The notes under the pieces: model-generated
Database searches by the model: none
What the model was told of the DNA's origin: nothing
Seen by the model: the letters and a program-made list of their open reading frames with translations, nothing else
DNA from: Microbacterium hydrocarbonoxydans
Lineage (GTDB): Bacteria > Actinomycetota > Actinomycetes > Actinomycetales > Microbacteriaceae
Assembly (NCBI RefSeq): GCF_904831005.1
Contig: NZ_LR882982.1
Coordinates: 3,224,001-3,288,000 of the forward strand
Length of the DNA stretch: 64,000 nt
Reading direction: 5' to 3'
Program-made: the position numbers and the translations under genes
Shown here: positions 29,588-39,119 of the stretch, piece by piece
Position numbering within the stretch: the stretch's first letter is position 1
Layout of the letters: every line of letters begins with the position of its first letter

Positions 29588-30985
29588 ATGACCGTCGACG
29601 TCGACGATCCCCAGGGCGGAGGCCCGGCGGATGCTGCGGGGCGCGTTCCCGAGGGCAACCTCGCGCTCCCGCAGCCTCCCGCCACGGGGTCGCCGCCCTC
29701 CGCGACGGCTCGGGAGCGATCCGGAGCCGCCGCGGCGGGGGGCGACGTCTCGACATGGTCGATCGTTCTGCTCGTCGCCGCGACGTTCGGGGCGGGCATG
29801 GCGATGATCGTGCCGATGGCCTACTCCCTGGCCGTGCGGCTCGACCAGCTCGCCCCCGGGCGCACCGAGGCGCTCGGCATCGTGCTCGCCGTCGGTTCGG
29901 CCGCCACGCTGGTGCTCGCCCCCCTCACCGGCATCCTCAGCGATCGCCTGCGCAGCCGCTGGGGGAGGCGGCGTCCGTTCACCGTGATCGGTCTGGTGAT
30001 CGGTGCGGTCTCGGTGCCGGTGATGGCGCTCGCCCCGAGTCTCGCCGTGCTCACGATCGGGTGGACGCTGTCGACGGTCGGGTGGGGCACGGCGGCCGCA
30101 TCGCTCGGCAACTGGCAGGCCGATCGCCTGCCCCCGCACCAGCGCGGGCGGGTGTCGGGCCTCGCAGGCGTCACGATGCAGGTCGCGCCGGTCGTCGGCA
30201 TCATCCTCGTCGGACTCTTCCGCGATCAGGTCCTCGTCGTGTTCGCGCTTCCCGCGGCGATCGGCGTGGTGCTGGTGGTCGCGTTCCTCGCTGTCGTGCG
30301 CGATCCCGACAGTCGCGGGATGGTGCTCGAGCGTCGGCTGACGGTCGGCGGGCTGCTGCGCAGCTACGGGTTCGATCCGCGCGCGGCCCCGGACTTCGCC
30401 TGGAACTGGCTCGGCCGCTTCATCTTCTTCTCGGGGCTCACGCTCACCACCAGCTTCACGGTCTTCTTCGTGGCCCAGAGGCTCGAGCTGCGGGTGCCCG
30501 ACGTCGCCGGAGTGCTCGCGATCGTCTCGGCGTCGAGCATCGTCACGGCCACCGTCGGCTCACTCGGGGGCGGATGGCTGAGTGACCGGGTGGGCCGGCG
30601 CAAGCCGTTCATCCTCGCGGGCGCCGCCTTGTTCGCCTCCGGATGCGCCGTCTCGGCGTTCGCACACGACCTGCCATCGCTGCTGGTCGGCACGCTGCTG
30701 AACTCCCTGGGCATCGCCACGTTCTCGGCCGTCGCGCAAGCGCTGCTGCTCGACGTGCTGCCGGATCGCGAGAGGGAGGCGGGTCGCTACATGGCCATCG
30801 CCCTGTTCGCGCAGAAGATCCCCGGCGTCTTCGCGCCCGTGCTCGGCGGGGCGGTGCTGGCGATCGGTGCCGGTGCCGGTGCCGGTGCCGGTTCCGAGAA
30901 CTTCACCGCGCTGTATCTGCTCGCCGCGACGCTCGCCTTCGCCGGCGGCCTCGTGATCACCCTCTCGGTGCGCAGCGTCCGCTGA
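29588..30985 (+). CDS. MFS transporter, GPH/SLC45-like
   Basis: A 465-residue carrier with about 12 transmembrane helices after a hydrophilic Pro/Gly/Ala-rich N-terminal tail of about 55 residues. The loop GILSDRLRSRWGRRRPF and the pattern FAWNWLGRFIFFSGL are shared with the transporter at 3761, of which it is a paralogue. It lies between a GH1 glucosidase and an SDR, so it probably imports beta-glucosides or a related glycoside. A (GGTGCC)4 run at 30866-30889 encodes an alternating Gly-Ala stretch in the last third of the protein. Confidence 0.85.
   Translation: MTVDVDDPQGGGPADAAGRVPEGNLALPQPPATGSPPSATARERSGAAAAGGDVSTWSIVLLVAATFGAGMAMIVPMAYSLAVRLDQLAPGRTEALGIVLAVGSAATLVLAPLTGILSDRLRSRWGRRRPFTVIGLVIGAVSVPVMALAPSLAVLTIGWTLSTVGWGTAAASLGNWQADRLPPHQRGRVSGLAGVTMQVAPVVGIILVGLFRDQVLVVFALPAAIGVVLVVAFLAVVRDPDSRGMVLERRLTVGGLLRSYGFDPRAAPDFAWNWLGRFIFFSGLTLTTSFTVFFVAQRLELRVPDVAGVLAIVSASSIVTATVGSLGGGWLSDRVGRRKPFILAGAALFASGCAVSAFAHDLPSLLVGTLLNSLGIATFSAVAQALLLDVLPDREREAGRYMAIALFAQKIPGVFAPVLGGAVLAIGAGAGAGAGSENFTALYLLAATLAFAGGLVITLSVRSVR
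30866..30895 (+). repeat. Hexanucleotide repeat (GGTGCC)4 plus GGTTCC
   Basis: Four perfect GGTGCC units (30866-30889) and one variant unit code for a Gly-Ala run in the MFS protein. The unit length of six keeps the reading frame if copies are gained or lost. Confidence 0.85.
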
Positions 30986-31010
30986 GCACCATCGCCGTCG
31001 AAACGGAGCA

Positions 31011-31841
31011 ATGATGTCCTTCCCCTTCCCCGACGTCTCGTCGAACCCGCTCGCCTCGCTGATCGACCTGACAGGTCGCATCGCGCTCGTGACGGGGGGT
31101 GCCCAAGGGCTCGGCCGTGCCATCGCCGATCGGCTCGCCGAAGCCGGCGCCGCCATCGTGATCGCCGATCTCGACGAGACTCATTCGCACGCGACGGCCG
31201 GCGAGATCGCCGAGCGGTTCTCGGTGCGGGCGGTGGGCGTGCGCATGGACGTCACGGATGCAGCATCCGTGACCGAGGCCACCGACGCTGCGGCGGCCGA
31301 GGTCGGAGCCCCGGACATCTGGGTCAACAACGCCGGCATCTTCCCCAGCGAATCCCTGCTCGAGATGAGCGACGAGACCTGGGAGAGGGTGTTCGCGGTC
31401 AACACGCGAGGAGTGCGCAACGGCGCGCGGGAGGCGGCCCGCCGGATGCCGCAGGGGGGAGTCATCGTCAACATCGTCTCCACCGCCGGCTTCCGAGGGA
31501 CCGCGCCCGGACTCTCGGCCTATGTCTCGTCGAAGCACGCGGTGCGGGGGCTGACGAAGCAGCTCGCTCTGGAGCTCGCCCCTCGCGGCATCCGCGTGCT
31601 CGGCGTCGCTCCCAGCTATGTGCCCACCGAGGGGAACATGGCGATGGCGGCCGCGGCGATGGAGCAGATGGCGGCGGCCGGAATCGACCCGTCCACCATG
31701 CCTGCCGCGATGTCGCAGAGCCTGATCGGACGCCAGGGGACGCCCGATGACATCGCGCGAGTGGCGCTGTTCTGCGCCAGCGACCTCTCGATGGTCATGA
31801 CGGGCAGCACCCTGCTCGCCGACGCGGGGGAGACCATCTGA
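31011..31841 (+). CDS. Short-chain dehydrogenase/reductase (SDR)
   Basis: A 276-residue classical SDR. The cofactor motif TGGAQGLG follows about 28 residues in, NNAG is present, and the active-site serine (IVSTAG) and YVSSK (Tyr and Lys) complete the triad. IVIADLDE after beta-2 suggests an Asp that favours NAD. The substrate is unknown; as third gene of the GH1 operon it may oxidise the released sugar or the aglycone. ATG codons at 31011 and 31014 are both possible; the second is better spaced from GGAG. Confidence 0.88.
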   Translation: MMSFPFPDVSSNPLASLIDLTGRIALVTGGAQGLGRAIADRLAEAGAAIVIADLDETHSHATAGEIAERFSVRAVGVRMDVTDAASVTEATDAAAAEVGAPDIWVNNAGIFPSESLLEMSDETWERVFAVNTRGVRNGAREAARRMPQGGVIVNIVSTAGFRGTAPGLSAYVSSKHAVRGLTKQLALELAPRGIRVLGVAPSYVPTEGNMAMAAAAMEQMAAAGIDPSTMPAAMSQSLIGRQGTPDDIARVALFCASDLSMVMTGSTLLADAGETI

Positions 31842-31842
31842 C

Positions 31843-31881
31843 TGGCAATCGGTTGCCATTTGTCTCGAACTCTGCTGTACT
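31843..31881 (+). promoter_or_regulatory. Operator site 5 and promoter of the glucuronidase operon
   Basis: TGGCAATCGGTTGCCA (31843-31858) includes -35 TTGCCA (31853-31858), then 17 bp, then TGTACT (31876-31881). The operator begins two bases after the SDR stop, so the beta-glucuronidase operon has its own regulated promoter. The predicted start is near 31888. Confidence 0.72.
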
Positions 31882-31919
31882 GAAACCAAGAACGCAAAGA
31901 AGCGCACGAAAGGCCCTTG

Positions 31920-33713
31920 ATGCTCAAGCCCATCGCCACCGCGACCCGTGACCTCGTCAAGCTCGACGGGGTCTGGAAGTTCCAGATCGACTCCCGCCTG
32001 CCCGAGGAGCCCTGGCTCGCCCGTCTCGACACGCCTCTCGAAGCCGCCGTTCCTGCGAGCTACAACGACCTCTTCACCGACCCGGCCATCCGTGACCACG
32101 TCGGCTGGGTGTACTACCAGCGGCCGGTGCAGGTGCCTCGCGGATGGGCGGGGGAGCGGATCCTCCTGAGATTCGACGCCGCCACGCACTCGGCGAAGGT
32201 CTACGTCGACGATCGGCTCGTCGGAGAGCACGTGGGGGGCTACACGCCCTTCGACATCGACATCACGGATGTCGTGACGCCGGGTGCCGCGTTCCGGCTG
32301 ACGGTCGCCGTGAGCCCCGACCTCACCAACACCACGATCCCGCCGGGCAAGATCGAGGTCGGCTTGACCGGTGCCAAGACCCAGACGTACTTCCACGACT
32401 TCTACAACTACGCGGGCCTCGCGCGCTCGGTGTCGCTGTATTCGCTGCCGCCGGTGCACGTCGACGACGTCACGGTGCTGACGACGTTCGAGGGCGCGAC
32501 GGGATTCGTCGACTACGCCGTCGAGACGGTCGGCGGCGGCGAGGTGCGCGTCAGCCTGGCGGATGCCGCGGGCAGCGTCGTGGCGACCGCATCCGGTCCG
32601 GTCGGGCGACTCGAGATCGCCGACGTCGTGCTGTGGAAGCCGGGTGCCGCCTACCTCTATGAGCTGACGGTCGAGGCGGTCGAGGGCGAGAGCGTGCTCG
32701 ACACCTACTCGCTCGCGGTCGGCGTGCGCACGGTCGAGGTGCGCGGCGAGGAGTTCCTGGTCAACGGCGAACCGTTCTACTTCACCGGCTTCGGCAAACA
32801 CGAAGACACGTTCGTGCGCGGCAAGGGCCACGACGACGCCTACATGGTGCACGACTTCCAGCTGATGGAGTGGACGGGAGCCAATTCGTTCCGCACCTCG
32901 CACTACCCGTACGCCGAGGACGTGCTCGACTTCGCCGACCGCCACGGCATCCTGGTCATCGACGAGACCGCGGCCGTGGGACTCAACATGGGCGTCGTCG
33001 GCGGTCTGAGCGGCACGCCGCCGTTCCCCACCTTCTCTGAGCAGTACGCCGGGGCCGAGACGCACGCCGCGCACGCCCAGCACCTTCGTGAGCTGATCGG
33101 GCGCGACAAGAACCACCCGTCGGTGGTGCTGTGGTGCATCGCCAACGAGCCCGCCTCGAACGAAGACGGCGCGCGCGAGTACTTCGAGCCGCTGGTGAAC
33201 CTGGTGCGCGAGCTCGACCCGACGCGTCCGATCACCTACTCGATGGTCATGTTCGCGACCTTCAAGAACGACCAGATCATCGATCTGTTCGACGTGGTGA
33301 GCCTCAACCGCTACTACGGCTGGTACATCAACGCCGGCGACCTCGCGACGGCCGAGATGTACCTGCAGGGCGACATCCAGGGCTGGATCGATCGCACGGG
33401 CAAGCCCATCATGATGCTCGAGTACGGCGCCGACACGATGCCGGGACTGCACTCGGTGTGGGACCAGGTGTGGACCGAGGAGTACCAGACCGACCTGCTC
33501 GCGATGTATCACCGCGTCTTCGATCGCTTCCCGCAGTTCGTCGGCGAGCAGATCTGGAACTTCGCGGACTTCGCCACGACCAACGGTCTGCACCGGGTGG
33601 GCGGCAACAAGAAGGGTATCTTCACCCGTGAGCGCCGACCGAAGTCTGCGGCCTTCGCTCTGCGCCAGCGCTGGCGCGGACTCGACGGACGCAAGCCCGG
33701 CACGCACGCCTGA
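31920..33713 (+). CDS. uidA: GH2 beta-glucuronidase
   Basis: A 597-residue GH2 enzyme releasing D-glucuronate from beta-glucuronides. Jelly-roll, Ig-like and TIM-barrel domains follow in order; acid/base E410 is in IANEPAS, nucleophile E501 in MLEYGAD, and QIWNFADF precedes the glucuronidase-specific N-x-K pair (N563, K565 in GGNKKG) that contacts the uronic carboxylate. No signal peptide. ATG at 31920 is chosen, with GAAAGG upstream. Genes for mannonate dehydratase and gluconokinase follow, so the sugar is consumed by this operon together with uxaC-uxuB. Confidence 0.93.
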   Translation: MLKPIATATRDLVKLDGVWKFQIDSRLPEEPWLARLDTPLEAAVPASYNDLFTDPAIRDHVGWVYYQRPVQVPRGWAGERILLRFDAATHSAKVYVDDRLVGEHVGGYTPFDIDITDVVTPGAAFRLTVAVSPDLTNTTIPPGKIEVGLTGAKTQTYFHDFYNYAGLARSVSLYSLPPVHVDDVTVLTTFEGATGFVDYAVETVGGGEVRVSLADAAGSVVATASGPVGRLEIADVVLWKPGAAYLYELTVEAVEGESVLDTYSLAVGVRTVEVRGEEFLVNGEPFYFTGFGKHEDTFVRGKGHDDAYMVHDFQLMEWTGANSFRTSHYPYAEDVLDFADRHGILVIDETAAVGLNMGVVGGLSGTPPFPTFSEQYAGAETHAAHAQHLRELIGRDKNHPSVVLWCIANEPASNEDGAREYFEPLVNLVRELDPTRPITYSMVMFATFKNDQIIDLFDVVSLNRYYGWYINAGDLATAEMYLQGDIQGWIDRTGKPIMMLEYGADTMPGLHSVWDQVWTEEYQTDLLAMYHRVFDRFPQFVGEQIWNFADFATTNGLHRVGGNKKGIFTRERRPKSAAFALRQRWRGLDGRKPGTHA

Positions 33714-33745
33714 CCCCCGGTCACCCGCACGCAGAGGAGAAACGC

Positions 33746-34984
33746 ATGGCCATCGACAGGGCCGACGTCATCGTCACGAGTCCCGACCGCAATTTCGTCA
33801 CGCTCAAGATCACGACCGCCGACGGCGTGACCGGGCTCGGCGACGCGACGCTGAACGGGCGCGAACTCGCCGTCGTCGCCTACCTCACCGAGCACGTCGT
33901 GCCGCTGCTGATCGGCGCCGACGAGTCGCGCATCGAAGACACCTGGCAGTTCCTCTACCGCAGCGCCTACTGGCGTCGCGGGCCGGTGACCATGGCGGCG
34001 ATCGCCGCGGTCGACATGGCGCTGTGGGACATCAAGGGCAAGGTCGCGGGGCTCCCCGTCTACCAGCTGCTCGGCGGGGCGAGCCGCACAGGCTTGATGG
34101 CCTACGGACACGCGTCGGGCAAGGAGCTGCCCGAGCTCTTCGACTCCATCCGCGCTCATCAGGCGCAGGGGTACAAGGCGATCCGTGTGCAGACGGGGGT
34201 GCCGACGCTCAAGGCGATCTACGGCATCGCCGCGCAGGGCGCCGATGTCGGTGACGCGAGCGTGCGCTACGACCACGAGCCGGCGCGCCGCGGCGCGAAG
34301 CCCGTGGAGGAGGACTGGGACACCCGCGCCTATCTGAACCACCTGCCAGGCGTGTTCGAAGCCGTGCGCAACGAGTTCGGCCCCGACATCCCGCTGCTGC
34401 ACGACGGGCACCACCGCATGACGCCGATCCAGGCCGCTCGCCTGGGCAAGGACCTCGAGCCCTACGACCTGTTCTGGCTCGAGGACTGCACGCCGGCCGA
34501 GAACCAGGAGGCGCTGCGCCTGGTGCGCCAGCACACCACGACGCCGTTGGCGATCGGCGAGATCTTCAACACCGTCTGGGACTTCAAGGACATCATCCGC
34601 GATCAGCTCATCGACTACGTGCGCGGAGCCGTCACGCACATGGGCGGCATCAGCGCGCTGAAGAAGACACTCGACTACGCCGCGATGTACCAGATCAAGT
34701 CGGGCATGCACGGCCCCACCGACATCTCGCCGGTGGGCATGGCGGCGGCGATGCACCTCGGACTCTCGATCCACAACTTCGGCATCCAGGAGTACATGCA
34801 GCACGGTGCGCGCACCGATCAGGTCTTCCAGCAGTCGTTCACCTGGACCGACGGCTTCCTGCACCCGGGCGACAAGCCGGGGCTCGGTGTCGACCTCGAT
34901 GTCGACGAGGCGGGCAAGTACCCGTACGAGCAGGCCTACCTGCCGTACAACCGGCTGCTCGACGGCACGGTGCACGACTGGTGA
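33746..34984 (+). CDS. manD: D-mannonate dehydratase, enolase superfamily (ManD/RspA type)
   Basis: A 412-residue member of the mannonate dehydratase subgroup of the enolase superfamily, converting D-mannonate to 2-keto-3-deoxygluconate. The family's [11 protein letters not shown] insertion, [43 protein letters not shown] and [17 protein letters not shown] segments carry the metal ligands and catalytic residues, and the C-terminal [15 protein letters not shown] is diagnostic. Some close relatives are low-efficiency or act on gluconate, but uxaC, uxuB and uidA nearby support the high-activity mannonate assignment. GAGGAG precedes the ATG. Confidence 0.92.
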   Translation: MAIDRADVIVTSPDRNFVTLKITTADGVTGLGDATLNGRELAVVAYLTEHVVPLLIGADESRIEDTWQFLYRSAYWRRGPVTMAAIAAVDMALWDIKGKVAGLPVYQLLGGASRTGLMAYGHASGKELPELFDSIRAHQAQGYKAIRVQTGVPTLKAIYGIAAQGADVGDASVRYDHEPARRGAKPVEEDWDTRAYLNHLPGVFEAVRNEFGPDIPLLHDGHHRMTPIQAARLGKDLEPYDLFWLEDCTPAENQEALRLVRQHTTTPLAIGEIFNTVWDFKDIIRDQLIDYVRGAVTHMGGISALKKTLDYAAMYQIKSGMHGPTDISPVGMAAAMHLGLSIHNFGIQEYMQHGARTDQVFQQSFTWTDGFLHPGDKPGLGVDLDVDEAGKYPYEQAYLPYNRLLDGTVHDW

Positions 34985-35496
34985 GCGAGCACGCCCCACC
35001 CTCGGTCGTGGTGATGGGGGTCTCCGCCGCCGGCAAGTCGACCCTCGGGTGCCTGCTCGCCGAGATGCTCGAGGTGGAGTTCCTCGACGCCGATGCGCTG
35101 CACCCGTCGTCGAACCGGCAGAAGATGACTGCCGGAACGCCGCTGACGGATGACGACCGGATGCCGTGGCTCGATCGGGTCGGCGACGAGCTCGCACAGC
35201 GTTCCTCGTCGGGAGCCGTCATCGCCTGCTCGGCGCTCCGGCGGATCTACCGCGACCGCATCCGAGCCCGGGTTCCGGAGGTCGTCTTCGTGCATCTGCA
35301 CGGGAGTCACCCGCTCCTCGCCGAGCGTGCCGCGGCGCGGACGGACCACTTCATGCCGCCCTCTCTGCTGCACTCGCAGATCGACACCCTCGAGATGCTC
35401 GCGGGCGACGAGAGCGGTGTGATGCTCGATGTGAGCGCCACGCCCGAGGAACTCGCCCGCACCGTCGTCGAATGGCTCGGATCGCACCGGCCATGA
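34981..35496 (+). CDS. gntK: Gluconokinase, GntK type
   Basis: A 171-residue small kinase with P-loop GVSAAGKST near the N-terminus, then [28 protein letters not shown] and [10 protein letters not shown], all gluconokinase signatures. It phosphorylates D-gluconate to 6-phosphogluconate. Its GTG overlaps the mannonate dehydratase stop by 4 bp. The expected next step for 2-keto-3-deoxygluconate is KDG kinase, which is not seen in this window; gluconokinase suggests that gluconate is handled by the same regulon. Confidence 0.92.
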   Translation: MSEHAPPSVVVMGVSAAGKSTLGCLLAEMLEVEFLDADALHPSSNRQKMTAGTPLTDDDRMPWLDRVGDELAQRSSSGAVIACSALRRIYRDRIRARVPEVVFVHLHGSHPLLAERAAARTDHFMPPSLLHSQIDTLEMLAGDESGVMLDVSATPEELARTVVEWLGSHRP

Positions 35497-35519
35497 CACG
35501 CTGGGAGGTGGGAGGAACC

Positions 35520-36557
35520 ATGGACGACGATCTGCCCGGCGAGCTCGCGGAGCGCATCAGGCGACGCGGCGGCGCCGCGACCATCTACGACATCGCCGAA
35601 CTCGCCGGGGTGAACCCGTCGACGGTGTCGCGCGCGCTGAGCAAGCCGGGGCGAATCAGCAAGAAGACGGAGGAGAAGATCCGTGCGGCGGCCGACCGCC
35701 TCGACTTCCAGTTCAACCCGATGGCACGGGCACTCCCCACCGGTCGCAGCCACACCATCGGGCTGATGGTCGCCGACATCACGAACCCCGTGATCTTCGG
35801 CATCGTGCGCGGTGCCGAGCACACCGCCGCAGAAGCCGGATACACCCTGGTGATCGCCGAGTCGCAGGAGTCGGGGGAGGCGGAGGCTGAGGCGGTCTCA
35901 CGGCTGCTGCCGAGCGTCGACGGACTCATCCTCGCGACGACCCGTCTCTCCGACGACCGGATCAGCCGGATCTCCGAGCGCAAGCCGGTCATCCTGATCA
36001 ACAGGCAGGTCGACGGCGTCGTGGGCGTGCTTCCCGCTGTGGAGCAGGGCGTCTCCGACCTCGTCGCCCATCTCGCCGACCTCGGTCACCGCTCGATCGC
36101 CTACCTCTCGGGCCCCGAGACGTCGTGGATCAGTCGCAGGCGGTGGGAGTCGATGCTCGATGCGGCGGAGGGCCGCGGCATCGCCGTCGTCGAGATCGGC
36201 CCGCTCATGCCCACGATCGAGGGTGGTCGCGAGGCTCTCCGGCGCGTCCAGGCGTCGCGGGCGACCGCGGTGATCGCCTTCAACGACCTCATGGCGATCG
36301 GTCTGATCCAGGCGTCCGCTGCCGCAGGCATCGTCGTGCCCGACGATCTGAGCATCGCGGGCTTCGACGACATCTTCGGCAGCGAGCTCATCGTCCCGGC
36401 CCTGACGACGGTGCGGGCCCAGCTGCAGCTCGCGGGGGAGCGTGCGGTCGGCAAGGTGCTCCAGGCCCTCGGCGACGCGAGCGAACCGGTGAGCGACGAC
36501 CCGCTCGCGACGACCCTGGTGGTGCGGGAGAGCACAGGGCCCGCCGCGCGCGTCTGA
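35520..36557 (+). CDS. LacI-family transcriptional regulator B
   Basis: A 345-residue repressor, paralogue of the regulator at 11364-12398. HTH TIYDIAELAGVNPSTVSRAL and hinge NPMARALPTGRS differ from regulator A only outside the recognition helix, while the effector domain (ending IAGFDDIFGSELIVPALTT) is more diverged. It closes the uidA-manD-gntK operon, so its level rises when that operon is derepressed. The start at 35520 is set by GGAGGA immediately upstream; an earlier in-frame ATG at 35493 is less well placed. The two regulators may sense different ligands through one operator. Confidence 0.88.
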   Translation: MDDDLPGELAERIRRRGGAATIYDIAELAGVNPSTVSRALSKPGRISKKTEEKIRAAADRLDFQFNPMARALPTGRSHTIGLMVADITNPVIFGIVRGAEHTAAEAGYTLVIAESQESGEAEAEAVSRLLPSVDGLILATTRLSDDRISRISERKPVILINRQVDGVVGVLPAVEQGVSDLVAHLADLGHRSIAYLSGPETSWISRRRWESMLDAAEGRGIAVVEIGPLMPTIEGGREALRRVQASRATAVIAFNDLMAIGLIQASAAAGIVVPDDLSIAGFDDIFGSELIVPALTTVRAQLQLAGERAVGKVLQALGDASEPVSDDPLATTLVVRESTGPAARV

Positions 36558-36561
36558 GCGA

Positions 36562-36576
36562 GCACGGGCGCCGTGC
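36562..36576 (+). terminator. Hairpin after LacI regulator B
   Basis: GCACGG gcg CCGTGC is a 6-bp stem with a 3-nt loop, beginning four bases after the stop. It has no T-tract and is a candidate weak terminator before the next promoter. Confidence 0.4.
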
Positions 36577-36596
36577 GGCGATTCTGCACGCGCGGC

Positions 36597-36635
36597 TGGC
36601 AATCGGTTGCCGAATCTACAGAATCCTGCTTTGAT
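36597..36635 (+). promoter_or_regulatory. Operator site 6 and promoter of the MFS-Gfo/Idh operon
   Basis: TGGCAATCGGTTGCCG (36597-36612) with -35 TTGCCG (36607-36612), 17 bp, and TTTGAT (36630-36635). It has the same geometry as sites 2, 3 and 5. The predicted start is near 36642, before the chosen ATG at 36700. Confidence 0.65.
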
Positions 36636-36699
36636 GGAACCGTCTCGAGAGCGAGGCGGTCTGGAGTCCTTCGATGATGAATGCACAGAGGCTGCGGGT

Positions 36700-38139
36700 A
36701 TGAGCGAGCAGATGACGCACCCCGCCGGCGAAGAAGCCCGGTGGACCTCGAACATCGGCGTGCACTACGACGCGAAGAAGCCGCTGTCCCGCTACATCCG
36801 GTGGTACCTGCTGCTCTCACTCGCGGTCTCCGCCGTCTGGGCGGCGACCAACGGCATCCTCATGCCGAATCAGATCCAGATGCTCGAGTTCGGATCCTTC
36901 TTCAGCGGGGCGGATGCAGGAGTCGATCTGCAGGCGCTCACCGAGCTCGGCAGGGCCGTCGCAGCCGGAGACGTCACTCCGACGGCCGACCAGACGCGTC
37001 AGCTCGCGCTGCTCTCGGACTTCGAGGCCGCGCGGGCGAACGGTCTGGCGCTGGTGACCACGACGAGCGCCATCATCGTCATGGTCCTGCAGCCGGTGAT
37101 CGGGGTGATGTCGGACCGCACGCGATCCCGGCTCGGGCGTCGCGCCCCGTGGATCCTCTATGCCGGACTCCTCGGCGCCGTGCTGCTGGTCGCGGTGCGC
37201 TACGCACCCTCGCTCGCCGTGCTGGTGGTGCTGTGGTGCGCCGCGGAGCTCGCGCTGAACGTGGCCGGCAATCCGCTGCAGGCCACGGTCGCCGACCGGG
37301 TGCCGCGCGATCGGCGCGGGCGAGTGACGTCGTGGACGAGCATGGGCGCCATCATCGGCGGCATCCTCGGTGGTATCGGCGCCGGTGCGCTCTTCGGACT
37401 CGTGGGGCTGGACTTCTACCTGATCCTGGGCCTCACCGTCGCGATCGCCACCGTGCTCTTCGTCACGCGCAACCGCGACGCATCCTCCGTCGACATCGAG
37501 CGTGAGCCGTTCGCCTGGAAGCCGTTCCTGCGCGGATACGCCAGCGCGCTCCGGGCGCGCAACTACCGCTGGCTGTGGATCTCGCGAGTGCTGTTCTTCT
37601 TCGGGTACAGCACATCGACGGTACTCAACCTCTACATGCTGCAGAGCTACGTGCGGCCGGCGCTCAGTGCCGCCGAGGCATCGGCGATGGTGCCGATCCT
37701 CGGGCTCGCCGGTATCCCCTTCACCCTCATCGCCGTCGCGATCTCGGGGCGCCTCTCCGACCGCGTCGGCCGACGCAAGCCCTTCATCGTCGTCGCCTCG
37801 GTGCTGATGGCGGTGTCGATGGCGATCCCGCTGATCTCGCCCACGCTCCCCGCGCTCTTCGCCCAGGTGATCATCACGGGTCTCGCCTTCGGGATCTACC
37901 TGCCGGTCGACAACGCGATGTTCATCGACGTGCTGCCGGATCCGGCACGAGCGGGGCGTGACCTCGGACTCGCGATCGTCGCCATGAACCTCGGCCAGGC
38001 CCTGGCACCGGCCCTCGCCGCCGTGGTCGTGTCGGCGACCGGCGGCTATCAGCTCGTCTGGGGCGCCGCCCTGGTGCTCGTCGCCCTCGCCACCCTCACC
38101 GTGGCGCCGATCCGAGAGCGCACGGCCGTCGATGCCTAG
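36700..38139 (+). CDS. MFS transporter
   Basis: A 479-residue carrier with about 12 transmembrane segments. A long hydrophilic stretch (about 40 residues, around 65-105) separates the first two helices. The motif GVMSDRTRSRLGRRAPW places it with the GPH/SLC45-like permeases, but it is more distant from the transporters at 3761 and 29588 than these are from each other. ATG at 36700 is preferred because another in-frame ATG at 36634 lies inside the -10 region. The downstream oxidoreductase gene overlaps by 8 bp. A glycoside or uronide substrate is likely from regulon membership. Confidence 0.82.
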   Translation: MSEQMTHPAGEEARWTSNIGVHYDAKKPLSRYIRWYLLLSLAVSAVWAATNGILMPNQIQMLEFGSFFSGADAGVDLQALTELGRAVAAGDVTPTADQTRQLALLSDFEAARANGLALVTTTSAIIVMVLQPVIGVMSDRTRSRLGRRAPWILYAGLLGAVLLVAVRYAPSLAVLVVLWCAAELALNVAGNPLQATVADRVPRDRRGRVTSWTSMGAIIGGILGGIGAGALFGLVGLDFYLILGLTVAIATVLFVTRNRDASSVDIEREPFAWKPFLRGYASALRARNYRWLWISRVLFFFGYSTSTVLNLYMLQSYVRPALSAAEASAMVPILGLAGIPFTLIAVAISGRLSDRVGRRKPFIVVASVLMAVSMAIPLISPTLPALFAQVIITGLAFGIYLPVDNAMFIDVLPDPARAGRDLGLAIVAMNLGQALAPALAAVVVSATGGYQLVWGAALVLVALATLTVAPIRERTAVDA

Positions 38140-39103
38140 GTGGGGGATCATCGGCACCGGAGACATCTCCGATCGGCTCGTCGCCGATCTGCTCGACATC
38201 GACGGCGAGGTCACGGCGGTGTGGGGGCGCACCGATGCCCGCGCCACCGACTTCGCCTCGCGTCACGGCATCCCGTTCGCGACCGCCGATCGCTCGGCGC
38301 TGCTGGCTCGCGACGACGTCGATGTCGTCTACATCGCGACGCCCGCCTCGACCCACACCGCCATAGCGCTCGAGGCGATCGCCGCGGGTGTGCACGTGCT
38401 GATCGAGAAGCCGATCGCGACGTCTGTAGTCGACGCAGAGCTGCTCTTCGCGCGGGCCGCCGAGGCAGGGGTCTTCCTCATGGAGGCGATGTGGATGCGG
38501 TTCAACCCGCTGCACGTCGAGGTGCTCGACCGCATCGCCGCGGGCGAAGTCGGAACGGTCCGCAGCGTGCGCGCGAGCTTCGGCACGCCCTTCTTCCCCC
38601 GCCCTGGCAAGGAGCGGCCGGAAGACGGCGGCAGCATCCTGCGCGACCGCGGGATCTATCCGGTCACGCTGGCGCACTGGTTCCTGGGGGAGCCCGACGA
38701 TCTGCGTGCGCGAGGAGTGCTCTCCGAGGGTGTGGACCTGGCGGGGCATGCGATGCTCGAGCGCGCCGACGGGGCGTTCGCGCACCTCGCCTGGTCGGGA
38801 GTCGACTTCCTCGATCTCTCGGCGGCGATCGGCGGCGAACGCGGCTGGATCACGCTCGATCCGATGTTCTGGGCGGGCAGCGATGCTCGCGTGCACGCCG
38901 GCACCGCCGAGCGCATCTTCCATTCGCCGGAACCCGTGCGGCATCCGCGGGTCGGCAACGGCTACGGTCCGATGCTCGACGCCGTGACGACGGCGATCGA
39001 GTCGGGCCTGCTCGAGCATCCCTGGCACGATGCCGCGACGACGATCGCGGTCACCCGCACGCTCGACCGCATCCTCTCCGACATCTCCTCTGCGTCGAAC
39101 TGA
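38132..39103 (+). CDS. Gfo/Idh/MocA-family oxidoreductase
   Basis: A 323-residue NAD(P)-dependent sugar dehydrogenase-like protein. The N-terminal Rossmann motif is RWGIIGTGDISDR, the catalytic-site EKP motif appears as VLIEKPIAT (about residue 93), and the C-terminal alpha/beta domain forms the substrate site. Members oxidise or epimerise sugars, inositols and glycosides, and some start keto-sugar-dependent deglycosylation by oxidising C3. The substrate is not assignable. It overlaps the transporter gene by 8 bp and belongs to the same regulated unit. Confidence 0.87.
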   Translation: MPRWGIIGTGDISDRLVADLLDIDGEVTAVWGRTDARATDFASRHGIPFATADRSALLARDDVDVVYIATPASTHTAIALEAIAAGVHVLIEKPIATSVVDAELLFARAAEAGVFLMEAMWMRFNPLHVEVLDRIAAGEVGTVRSVRASFGTPFFPRPGKERPEDGGSILRDRGIYPVTLAHWFLGEPDDLRARGVLSEGVDLAGHAMLERADGAFAHLAWSGVDFLDLSAAIGGERGWITLDPMFWAGSDARVHAGTAERIFHSPEPVRHPRVGNGYGPMLDAVTTAIESGLLEHPWHDAATTIAVTRTLDRILSDISSASN

Positions 39104-39119
39104 TCGCGCTCGATCGCGC

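Noticed and set aside
30957..33707. 916-residue minus-strand frame opposite the SDR and beta-glucuronidase genes
   Set aside because: Shadow of uidA; no motifs.
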